NCBI GenBank assembly: GCA_020086605.1
Contig: JACBWW010000071.1
Coordinates: 62,001-126,000, forward strand
Length of the DNA: 64,000 nt
Direction of reading: 5' to 3'
Source: Lanius collurio
Taxonomy: Eukaryota > Chordata > Aves > Passeriformes > Laniidae
Shown: positions 14,690 through 26,500 of the stretch, in pieces
Numbering within the stretch: position 1 is the stretch's first letter
Layout of the letters: each line of letters begins with the position of its first letter
Translations under genes and position numbers: made by a program
Notes under the pieces: generated by a model
The model's database searches: none
Told to the model about the DNA's origin: nothing
What the model saw: the letters and a program-made list of their open reading frames with translations, nothing else

Positions 14690-17600
14690 AATACTGTCCG
14701 AACCTTTATTGGAACCTTTTTCTAACCAGGCTAACAACTCAAACACCCAGGAAGACTAAAGGATACAGAACACATGTGGATGGAGAGCAAGGGGAGCTTT
14801 ACAATGAAGTCAAATGAACAGATGCACTGGTGTCATTTGGGGTGGAATTAGCCAACGGGCAGAGAACAGAGACACCCTTGTTTCCCTTGTGGCTTTTCTC
14901 ACATCTTAACTTTTGTTCTAAATCTTCTTCTCATTCCCGAGGTTTCAAAGGTGGAGAGCTGTCCTGGGCTGGTGAGGGTGTTGTTCTCTAGGCAATAGCC
15001 CAAAAGCTGGGATGCTTGACCATGACAAGGTTGCTTTGGAGACCCTCCCAGTCATATGCAAACTGCCAGGTAGCAGCAAAGTCATGAGAATTATTTATTC
15101 TCTGAAGAAGTAATAAAACCCCACTGAACAATAAAGGGCAAACCTGAACCTGTCCCTTTCTCAAACCAATACCCCAAGAACCCTGAGCACCCAGCAGCTC
15201 CCAGACAGCTCTGTGGGAACAGCCCAGTGCTGGGCACTCACCTGCTGATGCTGGAGCTGTGTCCACGCTTCACCAGCGCAAGCAGCTCTGCCCAAGGAGC
15301 ACAAACACCTCCCACTCGAGTGAGCAGAACAACGGCTGTGGCATTGGTGGAACGACACTGGGGCAGGGTGGGATTTTTAGCACATCTTATGCTCTTCTCA
15401 AAGCTGGGGGAGGATGCCTGCAGCAAGCTCTGCTGGTGTTGGAGACAAGAGGGGAGGCCTCCCCACTCCTGCCCTGGCTACTGAGCTCTCATCAGGGCAA
15501 AGCTACTGGCTCTGGCACAAAGCTTGGGGAATGGGGCAAAGCAGGACATGGAATGAGGATCTCAGGATGGGGCAGGGTGGACATCTTGCTTCCTGGTGGA
15601 GACCATGGCCAGTCACTTCAATTCTGTCCCCTTCCTCATCACTGATGCAAAGGGTGACAAGTGTCCCCATGCTCCAGCAGTGGAAGATCAGAGAAGTCCA
15701 GGGATTTTTGGTGATGGCAGCCCTATGCCACACGGCAGAGGAAGAAGAGCAGGGTTATTCCTCCACCAGAACTGTTCTGTCATCTCTGAACTCCCCACAC
15801 CTTTTCAGGGGGATGTGATTTGTCAACAGAGGCTGGTTCAAGGACATGGAGAATATTCCCCTGCCTTGGCCATCTCCGTCACAATGATGTTCCTCTCAAA
15901 ATACTAGTGGTGAGGTCCAAATGAGCCCAATTTGCCTTCCTCTCTCCAACATACCTGGCAACACTTCTAAGGCTCCTGCCTTCATGGACCCAACGACCTG
16001 ACCCAAATAGCTTCTTTTAAAGTAATACTTAATAAATAGAAGAAATAAATATTAAATAGAGGCCAAGTCCTCTCAGCCTGTTCAATATATGTACAATGCA
16101 TAGCAAAATAACAGTGGTTGGCTGTTGCAGACAAGTTTGGTACAAATTCAGCCCCCAAACCAACAAAAACATTGAGAAAATTCCAGTCAACATAAAGCAA
16201 AGCTCAGCTGAGTGCTGCAACCAATGAAGAAAAACAGAACAGTGCTTCGAAGCATTCCTTATCTTTGCTTCCCAGCAAATCTGCAGAAATGGTGTTGGAT
16301 TTTCTGAAGCCTGGGGTTGGGTGAGGTGGGACAAGCCTCCCTTAGTGGGACAAACCCAGAGCCAAGGCAGGTCCAGTGACTGGGGGGAGTTGATGGCTCT
16401 GGGGTCAAGGAGTAGGTGCCAGGGAAAGGCAGCAGGGATGCTTGTGGGATGAATCAAAATTATAGGTGGGAAAGAGCCTTTGAGTGTGAGACAGGGCTTC
16501 CAAAAAACAACCAAGATATTATCCTGATGTTGTGGCCAGCCCTGAACACCTCTTGTGTGTCTGACCACAGCAGTGATTCACTAACACCAAAAAGACCAAG
16601 CCGCCTTTCCACCAGGTGAACCTGCTCTTTGCAGAGAGCACCTGCAGCAATCTGAGATATTGGATGCAGAGCAAAAATCCATAAAAGCAGTGAATGAGAG
16701 AAACAACATTAAAAAAAAAACCAAAACAAAAAAAAACCAAAAAAAACCCACAAAAACACTGGCAAAAGGCACAGAGACAGAAAAGCTCACAGGCTTCACG
16801 CAAACCCACAGAAAACCCAGTCATCCACTAAAAGGAAGGGTGTACTAAAGCTTGTACTAAAAATATTAAATAAGTTAAAAAATAAATAACACCGCGGGAA
16901 ACTCACATGTATATGCACATGAGCACCTACACACACATACAGACTTGGTCGGGTCTGTCACCAGAGGCTGGATTTTGCAAGGACCTTCCACAGGGATCAC
17001 TCTCTCCCAGTCTCATCTCTTTAGTTTTCCCATGGGTGGGTCACTGTGCAGGGATAAACACGGCAGGGGAGTCCTGGCGACGGCATCCTCCCAGGGAAAA
17101 GCGGCGGTGGCTGTGCAGAGCAGCCGGGTTTCGGGTTGAGCGCTGGCGGCGGAGCCAAGGCAAACAGCGCTCGGCCAGCTGGCACCCTGCCGGCGCTTCC
17201 CTGGTGGTACCGCAAACACCCGCGCTCCGACACGTCCTAGACCCTTTTCTATGGTCACACCCACCACATTCCTGCACAAATCTAATGAGAAACCCGAGAT
17301 TTCAACACGAAAACACGCAGCTCTGCCCTGCGTCCCGTTGTCCATCCCGTGCTCTCCGCCCTGCTCCGGACAGTGCAGAGGGACACAGTGGCAGTTGGAG
17401 TTACTGGCACTCCTCCGGCCACCTCACTGAGAAGGGCCACAGCTGTAAACCTTTATACGAGACCAGCGGCATGGATACATTTGAACAGACAAACAGATCC
17501 AAAAATAACGTTAAGAAAAAAAACATAGAATAAATAAATAAATACTGGTCCATTCTGACATACAATTAAAAATAGAATAATAATAATAATAAAATAAATA

Positions 17601-20238
17601 AGTTAATAATTTAAAGAGGTTTACTCCAATGCAAGTCTTCTTGGGAAACTTCAGGAGAGTTTAGCTGCCACAGACTGTACAGGCAGAGGCAGTCCTTGAC
17701 ATGGGGATCAGCTCAAAGGGTGCAGGAGCTGCTGTCAGCCCCACGCAACCCTCAGGGTCATCTGATCCACAGAGGGTGGATGCTGCTAGCCCTGGTGGGG
17801 TGCTTCCATCATCTGTCCCCAGCCACAAGGACTCCAGTCAGTGTGAATTTGGTATTTACACCAGTTGCACAAAGCCCCTCTTCTTTTCTTTCCTAGTTTT
17901 GGATCTTGCTACTTCCTTGCTACAGCTCCACGTGTGCATTACGGGGTGCTAAGGGGCAGGAGGCTGCTCCTGAAACACTGGCAGAACTGGGTAGATTTGG
18001 ATTCCCATCACTGCCTTTGGTTCTTCCCAGGGAGCAGAAGGACGGGGCATTCCAGCATTAAACTGGGAGAGACTCTTTGGGGAAGAAGCATGAGGTTTTC
18101 AGCCCTTTTGAGAGGGAGTTTGCTGCAGAAGGTGGCCAAGGGGCTGCTGTTAGGGCCAGCACAGGAGGGAAGGCAGTGGCATCCTGTCTTTGATCCCTCA
18201 ACCACAGCCCTGGAACATTTGCCCAGCCCTACCAGAAATGCTTCTCTCTGTATCCTAGAAAAAGTCTTTCCAGAACATGGACACATCCCCACTAAGCCAC
18301 CAACCATACCAGTGCTCAGCTCTCTGCCTCAGCCACCCTCATCCTCACATTGCCTGAAGAGTGCAAGGCAGGGGATGAGGCTCTGGGAAAAAGGGGAGCT
18401 TTGGCCATTGAAGGCACAGGACAAGGGGGACCAGCACCAGGAAAGATACGGGGAAAGAGGCCTCTGACATAAAACTTCCTCTTGTACCACCCAGATGGAA
18501 TTCCAGCCTGCGCTGTTGTACTGTCCAACAGATAACAGATTTATAAGCTTGCTAAGGCGATCCATTTCCATCACAGCAGCTCGTGGCACTTGGCTTTCCT
18601 CCACTTGCTGCCTTGTCCCTTTTCCAGCTGCTAGGGCCCTGTAGGTAACTCTTTAGATGGGGGTGGGGGGCAGTGGGGAGTGGGTTGCATTCCTTTCTAC
18701 CCCCTCTCCTCCCGCAGATGGTGGCTCCACTCAGCCCTTTTCTGTAACACTTAAACAACACATCTCCTTGACTCATTAAGCCCAAACTCGTTAATAATCA
18801 TGCAGGATGGAAGGGGAGGGGATGGAAAAAGGGAGGGAGGGAAGTCTTAAGCCCAAATTAGCGTCTCTAAGCGCCCAGGTGTTGTAAGAGAAATAAACTC
18901 CTCAGCACCAGCTCAGCCTGTGTTGGGAGAAGCCTTTGTTACCCGGCAAAACACAGTAATTGCGCAGGCAGCTGGGCTGGCAGGGAGACAAAACCCCAGG
19001 GCCCAGGGCAGCCTATGGCTCCCTGGAAAAACAGGCAATTAGTGGGGGCCCTTCCTGTCCCCCTGCACTGCTCTGGCCTCCCAGTAACAAACAAGGGCAT
19101 GAGTGCATCCTGCTGCAGCCTGGCACTAGCCCTGCAACTGTGCTGCTGATCCTTCCCACAGGTAGCCAGAGGGGCTCAAGGAGGAATGATTTCCTGGAAT
19201 CTTGCTTGAGATTGCTGAGTGTTTTGAGGAAGAGGAATTGTGGTCCCCTGGCTCTTGCAATGCCCTTTTAACCCTATGTATTCTGACTGCACCCCATAAC
19301 TGGGCTATCTCTGCAGCTCCCTCTGGTCCCACCAGCAACGGACTCCAAGGGCAACGCTTCCTGAAGAAAAACCTAAACCCAAACTGTTTGAGGCTTCCTC
19401 CAAGAATGGAAGCCCATGACTCCTGTCTCCCACACGTGGCCTGGCCCTCTGAGCACAGCACGGCACTACCTCCCCTCTGCCTTATACCCTACCAGTCCCA
19501 AGTTTGATTCAGACCTCAGCAGGTTGGTTGCAAGCGAGTCAGTGCTGGGGTTATAAAACAATCCTGCAAAAGGTGTTGCTACCTGGTAGGAAAGGGCAGG
19601 AGAAAGAGCAAACAGCCTTTTTTTTCCCCAGGAAGTACGTCAGGAGGGATTTCTAGCCTTCTATTTATAGCAGGGACTGGCTGACTGGAAAAAAAAATTC
19701 TCTGCAGAGTGGGCAGCAGGTCTGGAGGAGAGGCACAAAGGACCTGATATTTGCCTTAGTGGGGACACCTATCTCCCCCATTAGCAAAGCTTTCAATCAG
19801 ACTCCTCCCTAACTGGGTCTGTCCCTCCAACAGAAGTTAAATTTGTTGGTTCCTAGTTTGTTGGAAGAGCAAGGAGCAGAATTCATTCCTTTGGACCCAC
19901 TGATAATGCTTTGGAGAGCAGTAGCAATGGGGAGATGGGAGCATCACAGAGGATGATGGATCAGGTCTTTTGTGACAGACCCTCTATAAAGCACCGATCC
20001 TTCTTCCAGTCTGGCCTGGGGAGCTGGGGCTGATCCACCCACTCCGCGCTGGGGCGAAGGGGCTGCACCAGGTGCTCCAGAGCTCTAACTCTCAACCGGG
20101 GAAGGGGGACCCGGCAACGCCGCCACGTCAGTATCGGGGATGATCGATATCGATGGCCAGTTAGGTGGGGAGGAAGCGGAGAATGCCAGGAATGTGGCAG
20201 TGACGCCGGCACCCGGTGTCAGCCAGCAGTGGCACTCC
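14690..20238 (-). other. SRRM4: SRRM4 3' untranslated region (inferred)
   Basis: About 5.5 kb between the stop codon and the distal AATAAA, with no recognisable coding exon. It contains two Pumilio-type motifs on the transcript strand: TGTAAATA at 17853-17860 and TGTACATA at 16088-16095. It also contains two matches to the miR-124 seed site (GTGCCTT, 16766-16772 and 18411-18417). Such short matches are close to chance frequency. A plus-strand A-rich/ACC block is at 16710-16760 and an AAT-repeat block at 17520-17610. The 3' extent rests on the poly(A) signal only. Confidence 0.55.
14705..14710 (-). terminator. SRRM4: SRRM4 distal poly(A) signal AATAAA
   Basis: The minus strand reads AATAAA. 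About 40-55 nt downstream comes a U/GU-rich stretch (transcript reads AAGTGTGTGTGGTGTG around 14667-14652), which looks like a strong downstream element. This would give a 3'UTR of about 5.5 kb, in line with the long 3'UTR of human SRRM4. A second AATAAA at 15094-15099 could give a slightly shorter form. Confidence 0.6.
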
Positions 20239-20503
20239 CTAACGACGCAGGCTGTCGGAGCTGGCTCCTGAGTCATAACTCCTGCTCCTGCTGCGGCTGC
20301 TCCTGGGGCCCGAGCTCCGGCTGCGGCTCCTGCCGTCGGCGCTGCTGCTGCTCCAGCTTCGGCTCCGGCTCGTCCGGTAGCTGGAGTAGCTCCGGCTGCG
20401 GCTCGGGGAGCGGCTAAAGCTGCTGTCCCAGGAAGAATAGCTGCTGACGCTGCTGGAGGAGGAGGGGCTGGGACGGTAGTAGGGAATGGGGCGTTTGCGG
20501 GCA
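20239..20503 (-). CDS. SRRM4: SRRM4 coding exon 14 with stop
   Basis: 265 nt, residues about 514-601. It encodes ARKRPIPYYRPSPSSS of the eMIC region and then an RS-rich tail that ends SDSLRR and TAG. The acceptor is TCTGTCCCCACAG. The RS tail is less regular than in human, with Trp, Gly and Asp interruptions. Confidence 0.94.
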
Positions 20504-23500
20504 CTGTGGGGACAGAGAGATGTGGGTTACCAGGAACACAAGGACAGATTTACTGACAAAATATCCAAAAAGCACTGTTTACTCTGCATAACGCTCCCAA
20601 AAATGTGATTGTGTTTGCTTAAAAGAAAAAAGAGATCACGTAGCCGACGGGCCTTGGGATTCAAACCACCCACCCCCACAGCCCTGGGGAATGTCCCAGC
20701 CACTAAGTCTGCTGGGCTCTACTTGATGTTTTCCCAAAGAGCCCTCTGCATGAAGGTTAGAGTCAATATTTGACTCTCTCCAGTGTAGGACATCTGCTGC
20801 AGGGCAAGGTGAAATAAAAAGCCGGTGAGGGAATGCTCCTGGCACCGGAGTCCCTGCTCTGACTTCATCTCCTTTTTTCCTTCAGCTGCTGTAAATTGAG
20901 ACAGTCCTCCCCTCCCCGCCCACCTTTCCTTCCCCCCCCCGTCCCCCATCCTCCCTCTGCCTCCAGCTGGAAATCCCCAAGCTCTAGAGGAGGGGTGGAA
21001 GGGCCTGCTGATCAGGCTCAGGGGAACTGGTCTCCAGGAGAAACCTCCTCTGGCAAGGGCTGGGATCCAAGGACAGCCCACATCCCCCCGAGAAGAGCCA
21101 GCTGAGCCTGTCTCCAAAGGATGGGACAGCATCCCCTTGCCTTGTGATGCGCCGAGCTTCGAGGTGGCTGGGAGAGTCCCTCCGGCGTTTCCTCAGGGGG
21201 GAATAGGAGCGGCGCCGCCGCTGCCGCTCGCGGTCCCGGTGCGACTCCTCACTGGAGCTGTGCTTGTGCTCCCGCTCGCGGTCCCTGGGGACGGCACAGC
21301 ATGGGAACTGTCATTGCAGAGGCTTTGTGGGGTGGGTCAGGGATGGGGAGACAATGACCTACGAAGCCACAGATGAGCAGAGGATGCTCAGCTTCAAAAG
21401 GGACAACTCTAAGCACTCTGGTGGCATCACCCCATAGCACTCACATAGCTGAACAAAGAGACTGGACAGATGGACACCACTAATTGCATCCAGGGGTTCC
21501 AGCAGTGTCTTCCAGTGGCTTTGCACTTCCAAGCTAAGATGGCTTCCAGGGACCTGTGTCTGTGGGTGCAGTCTGTATTTAGTTCTTGCTGGCCATGCTG
21601 CTGGAGCTGGCAGGAACAGCCCTGCAAGCAGGCCTCACGTGAGCCAAGGGCCTGGTAGCCCTGCAGGGCTCCGCAAGCCTTGCCAGAAGGAGTGCCAGTG
21701 TTGCTATGGTTTTCTCTTTTGTTAAATTCCCATACACATCAGCACAAGCCCTTCTGTGCAGTGTGGCTGACTTCATACACCCTGCTCAGTGCCATCTGCA
21801 AAGCAACACATTATAGGTCAAGAGCCTGCCTGATCCCTGCATGCAGGAAGCGTTCTCCTCACCAGCACAGGGATTGTCAAAGCCTGCAAGAATCGACCCT
21901 GGGAATATAAGATTTTGAGGTTGCAAAATGTTCACAGCAGCAGAGATGCTACCAGGAAAACTTGCCAAAGGCATCTCTAGGGCTGAGCTGTGAGACTGTT
22001 TTCTGTGGTGTGTGGAGGGAGTAGAGGTGGACTGTGTTTCCCTCTGCAAGGCTGTGACTGCCAGCCTGAGGGTACCTGGCATCTGCCCTCACAGCAGGGG
22101 TACTTTCCAGGGCCTGACAACTCTTTGTCAGAGCTGTGACCCTAAAAAGTAGAGTGTCTTTCCTTGTTGCAATCAGACCCCTCTCTGACAGGGGCTGCAG
22201 CCCTGCTGCAGGGGCTGCTGGCTGTGTGGGCAGTGGAAGCCGTGGGCAGACCCAGCTGGAGCCTAAGGATCTGCCCATCACTCACACCAGCATGACAGTG
22301 ATGGAGGCAGGGGGAAGGTGTGAGGCAGCAGATACCACATAAGTGGACAGCAAATAGCACGAGTAGACAGCTGTACCTGCTGCGGCTGTAGCGGAAGTAA
22401 CTGGGGCTCCGGCGAGGCCTTGAACTCCTACTCCCAGGACTTTTTTTGCAGGATTTGGAGGAATAGCTGGGGGAACGTGAGAAAGACCTGGAGATGGGAA
22501 AGAAACATAAAAGAGTTAAAGATGCTGGAGGGTGAGGCTGTACTAGACTACTCCAAATCATGAGTGGGAAGAGATGTCCCATTCTCCAGGGTCTCAGACC
22601 AGCTCTGTATGGCCAGTTCACCCCAAGCCTTGTGGATCCCTAGGCACCCCCAAACTCTTACACCTCCCCCTGCAAGGGAGCTGGCAAGAGCTAGACATTG
22701 CCCAGGGTCCCAGAGACAGCTGTCTCAGCTGACCTTACCTCTTTCTCAAGGAGCAGGACCTGCTTCGGGAGTACCTGGGAGAGGCCTTGTGGTGTGAGGA
22801 GCGTGAGCGGCTGGAGCCGGGGGAGGATCTGCCCGTGCTGGTGTAGGACTCGCTGCGGGAGCCAGGCCTGAGCAGGGAGCTGTGGGGTGGGGATGGGAGG
22901 AAGTTTCGCTTCTTCTCCTCTGAATAACTGAGACATGAGGACAGGCACGCTCTGTGAACATATATTTGAACACTTTTTAAAGCTGTGGCTGAACTTAGAC
23001 TGGTTCCTGGCTGAGGGGAGCACCATATTCCAGCAAAAAAAAAATTCCCATCCTTCCATTCCCTAACTGGAGGTAAAAAAGACCGTTCAGCTCCCCAGGC
23101 TGCTGTTGCAGGAGAACCTCATGTGTGTGGGTCAGAGTCCAAGAGCTCACCCTCTGGGCTATGCCAGGGAGAAGAGGTGTGGAAGAGCTCTCAGGTGGCA
23201 CAAGCAGCAGCTCATCTGCCCCGTGCCCAACACACCAGAGGTGTTTGGCTGGCAGAGCCTGGGTTAGGCCAGCAAGCAGTACTGGTCCTGGGCAGGGAGT
23301 GAGGTAAGAAGTGCTGGAGTAAAGGAAAGGCAGAGCATGGCAGGGCAAGGGCTGTGCTCCAGCCTGGCTGTGGAGCAGCATAAGTGGGCACTGAGCAGGC
23401 ATGTCCTGTTGCCTTTGGACAGCACTGCGTGAATTCCTCCTCTTCCAGAAGTGCTCTGGGAATGACCTGGGGCCAGAGGCCAGCAGCCAGGCAGCCTCCC

Positions 23501-26500
23501 AGCAGCCAGGGCCAGCTGCAATCCCAACTCCACCCATGTGAAGGCAGAGTTATCTCACTGGAGTCACCATGTGAAAAGTACATACAGACCTAAAATTTTA
23601 CCCTCTAACTGAAAAATGAGGCTTGTTCTTACTAACACCTGTTCCCCTGGCTCCCTCCTGTCACATTCAGTGCTCCAAACCATGTCCTGGCTCTAACTTT
23701 CAGCCTTTAAGACCCAAGGGCCTGAGCTGGAAAAGCTCCCTACAACCACTGCCTTAGCACAGCCCTGGGTGCCAGCCACCACACTTCAGTGCCCTCGTTC
23801 CCAACATCCCCTGGCAAACCCCCAGGAAAGGGAGGCAGTGATGGAGGCTCACAGCTACTCCCCTCTCCTGAAAATTACCTGTGGCACTGGGTAGTGGCTG
23901 GATGCCCTGTGGCCCCAGTGCAGAGTTGCTACTATGTGATCCTGAGCCAGCCAAGTACTTGCCCCTCCCTGTGCTCCCCACTGGCTGGAGATGCTGTCTT
24001 GTCACCCTGGACCTGTGCTGGATGAGCTGTGAAGGGGAAGGGGCACGCTGGATTTGGCTCACTGGACAGGTGAAAGAACAGCCCATAATGATCCTAGTAA
24101 AAACAAGCCCCTCTTCCCTTCCCCACAGTAGGCAGAAGGGGAGAATTAGCATGGCAACCCAAAGATGCCCCTTTCAGATTGTGCCCAGAAGGGCCAGGAA
24201 CTTTTCTTTCACATGGCCATGCCCAGCTGAGCGGGGATATGCTGTGGACACAGCCCGACCCAGGCCCAAACCCTGCATTAGCCGCAGTAATGCCAAAGCA
24301 CTGACACAAGCAATGTCCAGGCACGTGATGGCTGGGTTTTATCTTCCTTCTCAGGCTACAGTACTGGTCCTTGCTGGGTTCTGGACTCCAGACTGGCAAG
24401 ACTGTGGGTCTGACTGGTACCTGCCTGCCTCCAGAGCACAGAAAGCTCCCTGCCAGCTTACCACGGCAACTGGCGAGCAGGCAGGAGACACAGAGCAACA
24501 ATGTACCAGGTATTGGGCTGCCTGCAGCAGCAACTGGTAATCACTGACCTTCGGTCTTGTCCCTGGGCATCTGGAGGCAGATTTTCCAAAGCTGTTCCCT
24601 TGGTCTGGGAAAAGCAACTGGTGAAGGAATTTCCTGAATCAGAGCTGTTATCGCTGTTGGCCAGTTTGGGCTTCCCGGACGAGAAGGCATGGCCAAAGCC
24701 ATCATGGACTAGACTTCTTTTCTCCTGGCTGTCCTTTGACCTGGATGAGCTCGTTTGAGTGGAGGGAGGGGAGGAAGTATCGTTTCCTGAGTCATATTCA
24801 TGATACTCTCCATTCTGGCTGTCTAGGTTGCCAGGCGGGCTGTCTGTTTTGGTAAAGAGGTCAGCAGAAGACCCTGACTGAGAGATCTGAAAGCAGAAAA
24901 GCCATTTGGCATTGTTTGAATGGTTTTTTGGGGGGGTTGTTTTTGGTTTTACTTTGCTTTTTTTTTTTTTTTTCCAAATAAACCCAGAAATTTTACCATC
25001 ATGATGCACTGAAACAAAAGCAAAGAAAAGAAACAAAGTAAGAAAGAAAAAAAAAAAAGAAGAAAGGAGAAGAAAACAAAAGCACATATCCCTAAAAGAA
25101 ATCCACAGTAAGAAGAAACTTATTTTCCCCCTGCTATAATAACGGGAAGATTTAGAGATCATGCAAAGAGTATCAGCATGCGGTTCATGTTAAACAAAAG
25201 AGTTCAACAAAGTAAGCGGGCAACCAAAGAATTAAATTAACTAACTAACTAAATAAAAAAATGTAACAGAGGACAAAGCCCTTATTTAACTTTAATGAGG
25301 GAAGAAAAAGAAAAGGAGGGGTATATACATATAAAAAAACCTACATAATCCTTGCAAAGAAAACAAAAATGAAACAAAAACTTAGATGAGTGAATTTTTT
25401 AAGCTTCCTTAATAAAGTGGCTGGACAAATGTCACTACAATAAGCAACAATAAACCAAATCAAATCAAATTAAGGGCTTCTGTACAAAGCAAAAAATTGG
25501 CAAATAAACAAGTTTATCACTCTGAAATTTTTAAAAAAGAAAAAAAATTAAAAAAAAAAAAAAAAGAAAAAAGAGGGTGAGGGAAAAAAGAAAAATCCCT
25601 TTGGAAATAAAGGGTATACAGATACTTCTTTGTGTGCTTTTTACCCCCTGAAGAAGATACAGCTAATGCGCTCAAGTGACCTCTAATAAATTCCCTGGTG
25701 TCTTGCGGATAGCATCCACTTACCCATCAAGAACTCCTCCTTTAGTAGGTAAGGTGTAAGAAAAAAGGAAGAGCGGGCAACATAAGTCCATCATTAGAGT
25801 CTCAAATTACATGAAAAAAACATAAACCCTCTCCTCAATCCACACTGCCAACTCTTTGCTGCCTTCTCTATGCAAATGTCATGACTGCTTTTTGTCTGCT
25901 CGCTTGTCTCCCTTATTATTCATTTTTGTTTCCTTCTGCTTTAAATTAGCCTGTCCGGCCCCTTCCTGGAGGCTGATGCCTTGTGCTGAAAAGCTGCAGC
26001 CTGCACTAAATCCCCCTGGGTTGCATGGAAATGACAAAGGGAACTTGAGTGAGGGAAGAAGCAAAAGAATAGAGGAGGATAAGTCTATCCCCATGCTGTC
26101 TATCAGAGACCTGTGGGGAAGGGGATGGCAGCCCTGCTCCTGCTAGCCTCTGCAAGGGGGGCCAGCCGCACCCTGGCTGGGTTGCTGAACACAACAGGGC
26201 AAGCAAGGACCTCAAATCACATAGGTTGACCTGGGCAGGGCTATTTTCTGGGACCCTGAGCACCACCAAGGGGATTTACACCATTTCAGTATTTTAGAGT
26301 TCAGTTTTAACTTCACTGGCATTTACCTAAGCCAGCTCAGGATTGTGCCAGCACTGGGAGTCAGGCTATGTTAATGCTAACATCTGCCCTTGCAGTGGGG
26401 TGAAAATTAGGGCCACATGCACATATCTTCACTCTCATGTGGCCTCCTCCTCTTTCACTCAGAGCCTCTGCTCTCCTCAAACCCACCCATGAGGTTTGGT

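Noticed and set aside
15094..15099. AATAAA on the minus strand as the main SRRM4 poly(A) signal
   Set aside because: Possible, but the downstream sequence is less GU-rich than at 14705-14710. Kept only as an alternative.
16449..16560. Sequence resembling another CR1 3' end in the SRRM4 3'UTR
   Set aside because: Only a short, heavily diverged resemblance around 'ggtgggaaagagcc', too weak to call.
16907..17533. 208-codon plus-strand frame in the SRRM4 3'UTR
   Set aside because: It crosses a CpG-rich patch and simple repeats, with no family resemblance and no splice or promoter context.
20085..20504. Ala-rich 139-codon minus-strand frame
   Set aside because: It is the wrong frame of SRRM4 exon 14. 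The RS-repeat codons read as Ala/Gly runs when shifted.
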